A stretch of 64,000 nt of DNA from Mesorhabditis belari (taxonomy: Eukaryota; Nematoda; Chromadorea; Rhabditida; Rhabditidae): positions 248,001 to 312,000 of the forward strand of contig CAUEEP010000891.1 in the NCBI GenBank assembly GCA_958450365.1, given 5' to 3'. Shown here one piece after another: positions 42,401 to 53,902 of the stretch (its first letter is position 1; each line of letters opens with the position of its first letter). Under the pieces are notes generated by a model. That model was not told the DNA's origin and made no database searches. It saw only the letters and a program-made list of their open reading frames with translations. The translations under genes were made by a program, and so were the position numbers.

Positions 42401-45400
42401 AACAGAACAAACTAAATTAACTATATTGCTCTAAAAGCAATTATACTTTTTTCCAAATACCTATTGTACTTTCGTGTTTAAAATTTTTCAGCCTCTTTTT
42501 TTTTGTTTTCTACTCATTTTATGGGTCCATAAGCGATTCTTAATTTCCCTCTCAATTCCTGACACAATAATTTTACGTTTTTTGAATCATGATAAGAAAC
42601 AAAAGCAAAAAAATTTTATTTGAGGTATAAAGTCCAAAATTAATCTGGCGCCAAAATATTTTTATCAGCGAGCTTTGTGAAAAATTTGAGCAATTAAATT
42701 TCCTGTGTCATAATATGTTGAGCTTCGAGAAGCGCATCGCCTAATAAAGGCTTTTATCATCTAAAAGTTAATCTCTTTTTCCTGCTAAGCAATTGTAAAA
42801 GGGGTGTATTGCAACGAAAAGATCAGTGGCGGTCTTTTCTTTAAACGAATAAAAAAGTCTTACTCATGGTTTGCTACAGTAAACCTTGTTGGCAGAAACT
42901 CTGTGGTTACCTGTGTCCTTCTCGAATAAGGTGTTTTCTAAAGCGTGTCATTTTCCGAAAAACTATCGTAATCTAGGTATCTACTATGGACTGCAAGCAT
43001 TCAAGAAGGACATCGAAGAATACAAAAGGATATATTAGGTCTTTAGTCTTAGTCCATGAGTCTTTAGACACTTTTTTCTATTAGCGTTTATAAATGACAA
43101 ATTCACCAATTGACCTAGAGTTGGCTCTAAATAGAAAATATTTGTTTTTCATTTTTTATCTTTTTAAGACAATTTAGGTCCTTTTCCAAGCAAATTCGAT
43201 TGCAAAAACTCGTTTTTTGGTAAAATTATTCGATAATAAGCTCTACAAAGGAATCGATTGAACAGATCATCCTGAAAATTCGGCTATATACCTAACTTTT
43301 TGCGCTCTATCTTTTTTTATTGACACCAAAATAGGTTTCTTTGGGCCAAAGTGTCTAAATCACTGTTTAAATCATAATAGGATCGTCGCTTTTTTTTGAC
43401 TGCCCGACTTCGCGCTCCCATAAAAAAACCATAGAGAAAACATTTCATAAGATTCGAACGTTATTTTGTAGAAAAATAGTAGGCCTTTCTAATGGAGTCA
43501 GTTGTAGGCCAATTGGTGAATTTGTCATTTATAAACCTTCAAAATCTATTTGCCGTTGTTTTCTTCAATTTCTTCTCACTTTTCGCAGCCATCGCCACAC
43601 AGTCATTCGTCCGCATTAACGTCCAGCCAATTTCCGGGTTGATCCATCGTGATTTCGCAGGAGTCGGTACCTCAGAATCGATACCTTAGGATCGATCCAC
43701 TTTCCGGGGTCGGCCACTTCCGCCCTTCCGTTTGATCCTCGTGTTGCCCGTCTTGAATTTGTGAAACCATTCCTGTGCAGATTGATTGATTTCTCGTGCT
43801 GCTTTGGCCGCTGAAATCCCTCTGAAAATCGTTGGAGTAGTTGGGCGTGGATTTCTTCTCGAGTTGGCTTCATTCGATCGACTGCAACTCTCTTCTCGTG
43901 TCGATCCCTAGAAATGAATGTTAATGCAAGAAAGAAAAAAGTTTTAGCATGAAAAAGAAAAAAAAGATAATACAAAACGTTGTGTTGTGAGCGAGTACTG
44001 ATCAAAACAAAAATCTCAGGATTTTTATGGGACAATCTAATATTAGAAATTTGATCGCAAAGCAAATAGATTTTGAAGTTGCCAAAGGGGTCTTTTAAAT
44101 CGATAATTTCGGTCTAGTAAGCACTTTGAATCCAATATGAACCTTTCCTTTGACTGGTATAAGTTTTTGGTACTAGCAGTTATATACGCCCTTGAATCAA
44201 GTCGGTTATGTCCCCTATTGCATCAGGTCGATGATGTACCCAAAATTTGCTTTTTAGTGTAATTAGCATTGGAAAAACACTATTACATTACAGGGTGCGG
44301 CAAAAGTTCCGACACTTTTTGTAAACGGGCAGTTTGACTTGGAAAAAACGCGATTTTTGAAAGTTCTATCAAATGGTAACAGCAGTTTTTGGAAAAAATT
44401 TCATTCTGCAAAGTTTAAGTCAAGTTTCGCAAAAATCTTCAGCGACCAGACCGGGATATAAAAAATTCTTGTCGAAAAGTTATTGAGAGTTGAAATCTTT
44501 TTATGAAAATGGCTATATTGGGGTGAAACTACCTAAATTTTTAAAATCCGGCGTTAGTTTTTTGAAACTCACGGGTTTTTGAAGCCAAAAAAATTACTGC
44601 TTACAGAAAAAGTGTCAGAACTTTTGCCGCACCCTGTAGTTATAGCTTCCGAAATCGGCATTTAAAATAGTAAATCAATCAATTTTGGGTACATAACCGA
44701 CAAGTACCACTTCTTCTTTGTCTTACATCTAGACAATTTCAGAAAGCGATCTTCTTCCTTGACACTCAAGGTTTATTCGATTTGGAAACAAATCGAAATG
44801 TCTCCGCCCAAATCGCTGCTTACAGTCTTTTGCTTTCCGATTTACAGGTATTACAACTACAAAACCCAGGCAATTTGCATTCAGATTATAAACTTGGGGA
44901 GCGTGCTTAGCAGTGATCAGCTGGAAACATTGCAATTCTTCGTGGATTCAATTGCTTCTTTTCAAGAGACACTCTTGCCTAAAGTGGACAAAAAGCTAGC
45001 CGCCTTTTACATAAAATTTTAGGGTTTGCTCTTTGTATTAAGAAATTTTCCCAACTGGCGAGAAGTGAACTACATCGAAAATGTTTGGGTTAGTCTTTTA
45101 AAAGTTGAATGGTGAAAATGGTTTTGCAATTTTGAACGATGTCTTTGTCTTTTAGAAAGGATCGGAAAGCTCAGAAGTGCTCAAAAAATGCACACGAGGT
45201 TTGAGAGATCGTTTCTCGGATCGAATCACCTCTATTTGTGTGCCAACTCCATCATTGGATGTTGTAAAGGCAAACGGTGTTGCGAAAGTGACTAATGAGG
45301 GTGAACTTTAAGCAATAACTTTTATTTTACTCAACATCATTCAGACAAGGATTTCTTTGGTCAACTCGAGAAAGTCAAAGCTTTTATCGAACAATTTTTC

Positions 45401-48400
45401 ACAGATGATTCAGAAGTCATCGATCGTAATGCAGAAGAAATCATTGCGCTAGCTGATGTTGATTTGATTGAGAAAATAAAACTTTCAACTTTTAGGCCAT
45501 GACAAACTTTTTGCAACGTGATGCTCCGCAACTAAAACCAGTGGCTGTGGTAGAAATTTCTTTTTCAGAATATTTAGGATACAAGAAAAATATTCAGATC
45601 GTCGAAGAAAGGGAGATTCTTTTCGCTGTCAACCGGACATTCGATAGATTTCTGGCAATAATTAAAGTAACCGATTCGAACACTCAAAATTTAATTTTTT
45701 TTATAGAACTCTACGGCAGAAACTATTGAATTTTACCAAGATCTGGCAACGCAAGAAGTTCAAGGAAATTTGAGAGAGTTGCTCAAAAACAAGAACGCCA
45801 TCGAACAGGCACAGGCGATGTTAGGACCAAAACGAGAGGTTAGAATACGAACTTTTGGGGAAATCGATTGGATAGTTTAAAGGACGAAGCTTAGAGTGTA
45901 GCACGTTTCACTTAAATAGCGTGTTTTCTAAAACATGTCATCTTTTGAAAACTACCGTAATCTATCTAGTTTTTATCCAATCTTCTATTTAGTAGGTATT
46001 CTTTATGAACTCTTGCAGAATCAGTAGATACCTAGATTCGAAGTATTAGGTTGTTCGGATATAAACGAGCGTTTTAGTCGTTGACAAAATTTTCTTAAAA
46101 ACCGAAACAACACAGTTTAATCCAAAATATATTCACCATTATTATTGATTACTTCTTGCCATCTTTTGCGCAAAGAGTTGATGCCGCTCTTGAAAAACTC
46201 AGCCGGCTGTGACTCGAAAAACATCGCGACCCAATTTTGGACATCTTCACGAGCTTTGAATTTCTCATTGGTCAAAAAGTTTTGAATCGACCGGAATCAA
46301 AGGTAATCTGAGGGAGCCAAATCGGGAGCATACTGCGGATGTGGTAAAACCTCCCATCCTAGATTCTCTAGTTTTTGCTGAGTCATTTTTGCAACGTGAG
46401 GTCTAGCGTTGTTATCGATGAACTTTATCTCTGATGTGTCTACTCCTTAACGAATGAGAGCTTCATTGACCCGATCAAGTTCCTGTTTGTAGAGGTCGGA
46501 TGTGACTGTTTGGCCGGGTTGTAGAAGCTACATACACAATACACAAGGACCTTGTTATTCCACCATACTGAGAGCATGACCTTTTTCCCATGAATGTCCG
46601 GTTTCACGGTCGGATTTGGCCGTTCTCCTGGTCCGTTTTCCGTTTTCATTTTCGAATAGTATTATCGAAATGGATCCACTTCTCATCTCCAGTAACGAGA
46701 GAATCAAAAAAGCCATGATCTTTAGGGTGGCGGATGAGGATTTCGGTAATAGCGACCCGTGAAGCCTTGTTTGCACTGTTTAACTTGTGAGGAAGCCATT
46801 TCCCGCATCTGATCGTCTTTCCAATGGCGTGGAGATGCTCATCAATGGTAGAATTTGAACATAAAAACTGTTGAGCAAGTTCGCGCGTCGTTTGACATGG
46901 ATCCGGTTCGATTGCAGCCCTCAAAATAACGTTGTCTATCGCTTGAGGTCGACGAGAGTGTTCATCATCCTCGAGACTTTCATCACCATTCCGAAAGCGT
47001 CGGAATCAGGCTCGGCATCGGCTTTCGGACAATACATCATTCCCAAATGCTTTGACCAAATCTCGATGGGATTCTGCGACTGTTTTGCCCAGTTTGAAGC
47101 CGTAAAGTAGACAGACGCGAACTTGATGTTTCAAGTCGGTCATCTAAAGCAAGAAAAAAGCTCTTAGAAATAACTTATCCGTTTAAAAAAATTCCAAATA
47201 GGCACAAGATAACGTACTTTTAAATACAGAAAGACATGTTTTAAAAGCTTCCCTCACAACAATAAGTTTAGCAACGCTTGTTTATTTCCGAACAACCTAA
47301 TAGATACCTAGATTGAATAAAGAACCAAGATTACAGTAGTTTTCGAAAGTTGATACTTTTTAAAAAACGCTCAACTAACTTCACTGGCTAAAAGCTATTT
47401 GGTACTATTTATTATATATAAAAGAGCAATGTCGGGCTGTCTGTCTGTACGGGCATTTTCTCGGCCGTGTTTTGACCAATAGAGCTAAAACTTCTTCAAA
47501 AAATCTTAGAATATATTGTAGTTGTGTCATTTAAAAAAAATTTTTAAATCAAAGCTGGACGAAACACCCGAGAATCGAGCCCGGGTCGTGTGGGTCGTAG
47601 CCAAGCGCGCTCCCGACTGCGCCACGGTGACAAGAACTGTGACCCAAAAGGTCCAGCCAGGAAAACCCGAAGTTAGAGGGGTTTTTCGGCTGGTGGAATT
47701 CTATCCCCCAAGAAGCTCGCCTTTTACACGCACCGATAGGAATACAGGGTGTCTCATAAAAAAGGTTTTCAAATCGAACTTCCTAAAAAATTCTGGTGGC
47801 TACATGTGGCCGCTTTGGGTCAAAAGCGTTTATTTGTGCGCAGGAATTTGGCACCTTTTTTCTTTTTTTTCACCATATTTTGATACCCTGTGCAGGGTGT
47901 CCAAAACAAAAAGTAACTTTGTGTCTAATTTCTAATAAACTGTAAGTGGCTCAAAGTGGTAGGTATGGTGCAAAAGCGATTTTTTTTTGGGGTCGCAAAT
48001 TTTTGATCTCTTATCCCTATGATCCCATAATGCCGCTATTTTTTTCAGCAAGCCATCCAGGAAAAACGCAGATACTTCGAGGCTCTAGCTATCGAAAAAG
48101 CAACGGAGAAAAACATTGAAGAATTCAGCGATGAATGGAAAACTCGAATTGCGAAGGTTTACTTGTAAACATTATTGCATTTAAGTTTTTAAAGCTCAAC
48201 GACCTTTCAAACGCGGTAGAGCTCAAAGAGAAGCTGGGCATGGAGTCGGATTCACTGAAGATTCCGGATTCAACAAAACATGTGCTAGAGGTGAAGATCT
48301 TAAATTTCCCGGCTAGAGTTTAGTCCTCTAGCTATAAAAGCTGGTTCACTATTTGGCTGTATTTTAAACCGAGAGGTCAGAAGTAACATAAGTGTGCTTA

Positions 48401-50318
48401 GGCTCGTCTCGATAATCGAATTGCTTCACTGACCGTCGGCTACGCGGCACGGGAAAAGGACGAAATCGAACGTGGTTTTGCCGAGTTTTTAGTAAGCTGA
48501 AAATACTCTTGAGTTTCTCATAACATCAAACTGTCGTTGAAACCTCTCATTTCAGCGACAAAACCAGAAGAGTATTGATGAGGATTTGTTAGACCAAAGA
48601 ATATCTCAACAAATGGAACGACTTCGGGAGTCATGTCGAACAAATGCAATCAACGATGACTATTTGGTGGAAATCGTGGAAGATGTTGGATTGGCGTTAC
48701 AGGTTTGAGTAAACGTTTGCTCTAGATATAAAGTGGCTCTGGTTTCATTTCCAGAATGAATAGCACTACAATTAACATCAAATTACACATTTAGGAAATG
48801 AAAAGAAATGCTCTAAACGATTTGGAAATGTCAAAAAGTAGACCCATGTTGCCAAACGCGTTGCCACCTTTGAAGACGCTTAAGCCAACCCCAAGTGTAC
48901 CGGCTGATGCTCAAGTGGTAAGCTTTTTTATAATAGAATTCTTGATTAGAATGCCATTTTGATAACCCTAGAATTTTTTTATCTTAAATCTTTTCCTTAG
49001 CATGAATAAAAAGCTCAAGTGTTGCTGCTTTCATCTCTATTCAACATCTAGGAAAGACAGGGTCTTCAATATTTATGGGGGCCTTTAGGCTCGCAGATCG
49101 TTTATCGCTCTTATGAAAAAATCGCCAAGAAAAGAAAAAAGTTGGAACAAGGTTGACTTTCTAGGTTATTTTTTTACAGTTTACTAAATTTGATATTCCA
49201 AAAATCGATTCATCGGAACTCGATCACCAAACTTCACCAAATGGAGTCAGATTGCCCAATTGTTTTTTGTTGAACGATGAGAAAGTCTTCACTATTTCGA
49301 AATTACTTCACTATTACACTATTACTTCACTAACAGTTTTCGAAACTACGGGACATTAAATTAGTCAAAACCACATTTCAGTTTTGGTCCTTGCAAGAAA
49401 TCTTAACGAGAGTTTGTGACAAACTCAATTTATCCGACCTCCGTACCACAGTAGGCGCTTTCTACAGGTGTTTCTAGGCAAGCAACAGCACAAAAGGCAA
49501 TAATTTTGAAAAAAGTAATCTAAAGTTGTTAGGCATATTTATAAGTGTGTTTCCTTTTAGCATTAAACTTGTACAAAATGAGCTGTAAACCTAGTATTGG
49601 TCCCCATAAATATTGAACACCTTGTAGTAAGTATTCTATTAAAGGGTCGCATTCTAATAGTGAATTTACACTGACTCATTTCTATTTTATTACAAGTTTT
49701 TAGATCAACCCAGAGCCATCAATGAGACCAATCGCCGATTCAAGCAGAATGCCTGTGCTGCGACCAAACGTACCTTTATCAACTGCCGAGTCCAGTCTGC
49801 CAGTGATGCCTTATCGCCCGAAGCCAAATGATCAGCCAACTTTCACGTCAAATCCAAACCTCTCAATGCGGAAGAACTTGGCACAGCCACCAACAAAACA
49901 ACAACAAAACAACAACAAAACGAGACCCAAGCCTGTACGACCAGAAGAGCAACTCAACCAGAATTCTACATGGACTACCGTGCAGCCGCAAGCTATCGTT
50001 TTCCCTCCTACCGCTAGTCGTGCAGTTGTCAAACGATCTTTTGGTGCAGTGGAAAGAACTCGCCTAAATTCGTATCCCAGTCCTAATCAGAATTCTCTGT
50101 TGCGAAACGGCTTCACCACGACTGCCTTTACATCAAGCAAACCGCCCTACACCACCCAGCCCAACCCAATTTCGACGAGTTCAAGGTCATTAAAAAATCA
50201 TTTACCCGTTTCACCAATAGGTATCACAGAATTTCACCAAGCCGTACCCCAATGTGTAGCTTTGGGCATTTGTATGGCTTTTCGTTATGCCATTAGAGTT
50301 TTTAATAGGTCTCGATAG
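39441..50318 (+). CDS. Y-right: GB1/RHD3 (atlastin/GBP-like) GTPase
   Basis: Seventeen exons, about 792 residues: 39441-39527, 39736-39850, 39907-39998, 40093-40168, 44743-44847, 44885-44983, 45023-45088, 45156-45300, 45345-45457, 45496-45666, 45707-45838, 48049-48156, 48195-48290, 48402-48491, 48556-48702, 48795-48917, 49704-50318. TTTCAG lies four bases before the ATG. Motifs: G1 GASRCGKS, G3 FLDTQGLFD, and VLRNF at the G4 position where the superfamily has RD. A long charged helical region follows (residues about 300-550), then a Pro/Gln/Asn-rich linker (KQQQNNNK) and a short hydrophobic end ([14 protein letters not shown]) that could touch membranes. Exon 2 is 115 nt against 114 in Y-left because of one extra A before the donor, breaking the frame into the P-loop exon unless splicing shifts. 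Otherwise all phases agree. Intron 4 (4.6 kb) and intron 11 (2.2 kb) are filled with transposons. Confidence 0.72.
40243..40402. mobile_element. MITE in Y-right intron 4
   Basis: Counterpart of 27,305-27,467 with ends agagtgtgttcttctcaaga and tcttgagaagaacacactct. Confidence 0.85.
40745..43075. repeat. Palindrome of segment S around a Tc1-like element
   Basis: 40,745-41,480 and 42,325-43,075 are inverted copies of the same block (for example aggtaaccacagagtttctg and cagaaactctgtggttacct). The palindrome extends about 90 bp into the transposase coding region on each side (41,485-41,575 and 42,228-42,318). The left arm has the block once. Confidence 0.85.
41470..42330 (-). mobile_element. Tc1-like transposase, rearranged
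   Basis: A 186-residue minus frame has [13 protein letters not shown] (first catalytic block) and [11 protein letters not shown] (second). After a frame change [15 protein letters not shown] (third) follows. The helix-turn-helix start ([16 protein letters not shown]) is present upstream at 42,317-42,228 and again inverted at 41,485-41,575. The element is therefore dead but carries all DDE/D blocks. It is present only in the right arm. Confidence 0.85.
43110..43490 (+). repeat. Dispersed repeat insertion in Y-right intron 4
   Basis: Resembles 14,630-14,985: both contain a cctaactttttgcgctctat-type word, then gacaccaaaataggtttc, then a cgacttcgcgctccca-type word. It splits the ggcctttctaatgga block that is continuous in the left arm, so it was inserted after the duplication or lost from the left. 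Confidence 0.6.
43555..44042 (-). mobile_element. Mariner-type element 2, truncated (right arm)
   Basis: Inverted counterpart of the left part of 24,686-25,799. It keeps the terminal repeat (44,020-44,042) and the N-terminal coding region ([16 protein letters not shown]) but lacks the catalytic half. Confidence 0.8.
44235..44693. mobile_element. Two MITEs, one inside the other
   Basis: Outer ends tgtacccaaaatt and aattttgggtaca enclose a second element at 44,291-44,636 with ends cagggtgcggcaaaagttc and gaacttttgccgcaccctg, flanked by TA on both sides, as expected for a Tc1/mariner-superfamily insertion. Both are missing from the left arm. Confidence 0.85.
46046..47301 (-). mobile_element. 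Mariner-type element 1, full length, dead (right arm)
   Basis: Ends ttaggttgttcggatataaa and tttatttccgaacaacctaa bound 1,256 bp in Y-right intron 11. The minus strand encodes [10 protein letters not shown] at the start, the [14 protein letters not shown] block and then, after several frame breaks, [14 protein letters not shown] and [15 protein letters not shown] C-terminal remains. It occupies the same site as the half copy in the left arm. Confidence 0.85.
47560..47645 (-). tRNA. tRNA-like relic (right arm only)
   Basis: The minus strand shows gtggcgcagtcgggagcgcg (D-arm/A-box-like) and cccgggctcgattctcggg (T-arm/B-box-like). No sound anticodon stem or acceptor pairing was found, so this is probably a tRNA-derived SINE head. 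The left arm lacks it. Confidence 0.35.
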
Positions 50319-50504
50319 GTAACCGATCTCGAACTTGATAAAATTTTGAATTACTTTTATTGGCAAAATGACGAAATATTGACATATGCACTGTTAAAAC
50401 ATCATTTCTTTTACAGTAAATTGAGAATTTTTCCAAAGATTGATTTTGAGGGTTTTGTTTGATTTTAGTTTGACCCGGCTGAATGGTAATGGTAATGCCG
50501 AGAG

Positions 50505-51397
50505 ATTGATGCAAACCTTTCGCGTGCCGCCCGAAGAAATTGAAGTCTTTGATTAAGTTTTCGTAGAAATCTCAAAGTTTAGGCAACAATGTCGGCGCTT
50601 CAGTCTTACAAGCTGTGGCAAGACCTTCAACCAAACTTGCACGGTGTTCTTAAGAAGGTGAGACAGTGGAAAAAACGAATATGTAAACATAAAAAGAATT
50701 GAATTTAAAGATTTAAAAATAAAAACTAATGTTCTCCATCAAAAGCAAAGGCGTTAATCAAACACGAAAGCCGCAGTTTCTTTTAGTGTTTCGGCTTAAC
50801 TCCTTTACGTAACTGGGATCCTCAAAGTATCGACGCGAAACGCCTTGAAGAAAACATCATCGAACGCTTGAGAGAGGTAGATTTCGTAATCAAGTATCGA
50901 GATAGTTGGAAATTGCACAAAATCTTTTTGAAATTCGCAATCTAGTTACATTTTGCACGGTATACATTTTCGTTTTAGAGTCCAAATTTCAACAATTTGC
51001 AGGATCCAAGCGCCGCCGCTTTATGGACCCCCCCAGAAATGGTTCCTCTTTGTCGATAAACCAATTGCAGTGATTAAAGAAATTGAGCGACAATTGAGTC
51101 AAACTCGGAGTGACATTGATCTCCAAACACTGTTGAACGATGCTCTCTTCAACACGTACCGCATTGACTTTAAAAAGCTTGCGGTTGAAATTTTGTCATT
51201 GAAAGTGTGAAGGCAAATGAATTTAGGCGACACGGCGACCGCGAGAGGAGATTTTGCCTGTTTTCAATAATCAAATTCCGCCCGCCAGCATGCCGATGAT
51301 TCCGATGGCGTTGCAAAGTTTCCAGGCGAGTCTTTGGAAAGCGTGTATAGAGAAATTTTTCAAAACTAAACTTGGCAACTTTTGGAAACTACCGTAA
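50505..51397 (+). pseudogene. Z-right: broken copy of gene Z
   Basis: Keeps the end of exon 1 (to 50,544) and exons 50583-50657, 50787-50876, 51003-51183 and 51227-51397. Exon 4 has an extra base in a run of seven C at about 51,037 (181 nt against 180 in Z-left), shifting the frame. The first 550 bp of the Z/small-ORF region are deleted. The last exon ends at an in-frame stop before the place where Z-left continues into its membrane exon. Exon 3 has a six-base-longer, divergent start. Confidence 0.75.
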
Positions 51398-51489
51398 GCT
51401 TGCCTTTAGTTTTTATCCGATCTAGCTACTTTTGGTCTGATTCTCTGATGTCTGATGTTTTTGGATAGAGTAGATTGTGGATATAAAAT

Positions 51490-52046
51490 ACTGAGATATC
51501 TTTAGCAAATAATGGAAAAAAAACCGCATGATGATATCTTTTCCCTAACTCCTTTTACACACATTTCCTGAGGCGAGTCGGCATCCTATGGTCGCTCAGA
51601 AAGTTTTATGTATGGAGACTCATAAACTTGAAAACGGGAAAACTTGAAAAAATACAAAAAATTGTATGCAAAGGTTAGTCATTTTGACGGGACTTAGTCA
51701 AAATAGCGCCGCCAAAACAACGCCATTCAAAACCACGTCGTTCAAAACAGCGCCCATACAAAAATAGCGCCGTTCGAAACAGCGCCAAATTTAAAGATTT
51801 TAATGTAGATTAATCAATGCTGTGTTCGATAAAAGGTTCGATAAAAGCGTTCGTTCGGAGTGTTCGATAAAAGCTTTATTTTTTTCGTGCATTCTCAAGT
51901 AAAATAATAGATGAAAACTTGTTTATTCAATTAACGAAATGAAAAAATGAAACAACGGAGTTAACACAGATGAATGTAACAACATAAAGATTTGAAATGA
52001 TCGACTGGATTCTTACCCAAAAATCCATTTTGAACCGCAACTTTTC
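51490..52046. other. Non-coding space right of the inverted repeat
   Basis: 51,690-51,790 holds a degenerate repeat of words like aaaatagcgccg and aaaacagcgcc. No gene is seen. Confidence 0.5.
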
Positions 52047-53902
52047 TTACACGCTAGCCGTGAACAACTTTCGACGATTGAGGTGAAGAGGTAGAGTCAT
52101 GTGCCGAGATTTAGCCGCATCAAGACGTTTTTCGAAGTCTTCTTGAACATCTCGTAGCGTTTGAGCAACATAGCAGGCAGAACAACATGAAGTAAGAGCC
52201 TAAATCTTTAAACATTAACAAAACATTAAAAATACAAACTTTTAGTAAAGAATTGTAAGATTCCTGAGACGAGTTGTCAAGTTGTTCGCCACGATAGTTT
52301 GTATCATACGAGTTCCACGTTTCAATGGAGTGTGTCGGTCGAATGAAGGGACTATTTTGAACAAATCCAACAAAAAATTTTTCGAAGTACGAGTATAAGC
52401 CTAATTTAAAAAAATTAATTTATAACAAAGGTAAACAACAAACCGTGTTAATAAATTTGTGAATTTGTGAATTTGTTTGAAGGCTTCATCTCGTAGTGGA
52501 CGAAAATATCGCAGGACATCAACAGGCTTTATGAATGTTAGTGCAAGCAATCCTTTCACGTAGACAAACGTATTTGGATCATAAAAGATGTCTTGTAGTT
52601 TCTTCTCCTAAAAGAATAGATAAATATTAAAAAAACCAAAGTTTAATGACCTTAATTTTGCGAAAGATGGCCTTGAAGAAATGAAAAAAACAGAAATGGA
52701 TGGTTGATGTATTCTCATGGACTGTCAGAAAACCGTTGACAATAGCCAGCTTCATATCTAAAGATGTTTTAGAAATTATTCGATGCAAAAATAAACAAGA
52801 AAATAACCTGTTTTCATTTTTGTCGGTGGTGGTAATCCCAATTGTTTGACCAGACCAAAGACGTCGCTATACGTTTGTATCAACTTGCTTGACAGAAATG
52901 CATATGCACACGGAACGAAAAGATATTCTATCTTCTATCTAAAAACAAGACTATAAAACTATAACATAACAAAAAACCTCAACCCCGATCGCTAGAATTT
53001 GAGAAAACCCAAAGGGAGCCGCATGAAACGTACCATCAATATTCGAAATTGAGTGCTAGAAGTATTAGGTTGGCGACATTGAAATTTCGTTTGCGTTTCT
53101 CTTTATGGATTTTAACACTGTGGATACTATTACCACCGCAATCTCTTCTGTTTTAAAGATATAAGTATTGTGCTTTATTACGCGTCTTTTCTTTATTTCC
53201 AGTTGAAGAATTTTAATAAAAAAATCTTTTAGATGCTAGACGATCTCAAATATCGACTTCGCATTTGTATGCCGTACGATTTCAAACAAGAAAAAACAGA
53301 AACGGAATCGCATGAATCACTTCGTAACGTATTTGGGAAAGATGTTATCATTGTTCATCAACATCAAAACTGGTTCAAAAGATTTCGAGAGGGTGACGGA
53401 AGATCTGGAACGAGGACACTGCTCATAGGCTGTGGCAAACGACAATTTGAAGCAGATAATCGAAAGTGATCCAAAGCGACAACGATTACACGTGAACTTG
53501 CGGAATATTTTAATTGTGATCATAAAACAATCGAAAACCATTTGTATGAATCGTTTTTGGCGACACAGTGCATCTCACGTATCTAAAAATATCAACAAGA
53601 AACAATAAGTTAAACAAAACAATACGTACCTCCTGCTTTTCTTTCAATGGCAGGCAAATCATAGCGTGCTCGTTGGTGACAGAAAGGACTCCAGTTGCTT
53701 CATCTTTATGCATCCTTCCCCGGCAGTTTGTTTTCGTACAACTGAAAGAAAACTTCTAAATGTTCAACGAATACACAACCAAATTAGTAAAAAGAAATTA
53801 CCGATAAGCTGTAGCTACCCCTTTTCGGATAGTTTTGTCCTTCCGATACTCGTTTCCATCTTCATCGTAAAGTAGAACTCCACCTTTCCGAGATAGCGAC
53901 AT
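52047..53902 (-). CDS. W: FLYWCH zinc finger plus MULE transposase-type gene
   Basis: Exons: 53902-53802, 53741-53630, 53582 to about 53566 and 53066-52978 (split by a mariner), 52934-52808, 52757-52651, 52607-52444, 52400-52240, 52199-52047. TTTAG lies two bases before the ATG. The first two exons give a FLYWCH-type finger (LLYDEDGNEYRK, then RCTKTNCRGRM and a later NEHAM). Next come MULE blocks: IDGTFHAAPFGFSQILAIGV (first Asp), VPCAYAFLSSK, a TDMKLAIVNGF block (second Asp), CFFHFFKAIFRKI, and IETWNSYD near the end. This layout is known both in Mutator-like transposons and in host genes derived from them. The join between exons 6 and 7 is off by one base and the mariner splits exon 3, so the gene is probably inactive here. 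No terminal inverted repeats were seen around it. Confidence 0.7.
53066..53565 (+). mobile_element. Mariner-type fragment inside gene W
   Basis: Begins taggttggcgacattgaaat and encodes FGKDVIIVHQHQNWFKRFRE and TTITRELAEYFNCDHKTIEN, the N-terminal helix-turn-helix half of a mariner transposase. The 3' half is missing. Confidence 0.8.

Larger units (their letters stand above)
38096..51486. repeat. Right arm of large inverted repeat
   Basis: Reverse-orientation copy of 19,286-29,465. It is about 3.2 kb longer because it holds a full mariner, an extra inverted copy of segment S with a Tc1 element, a nested MITE pair and an undeleted gene Y C-terminus, and despite deletions in gene Z. The inner end begins at ttcggccgaa (38,096-38,105). 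Confidence 0.9.
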
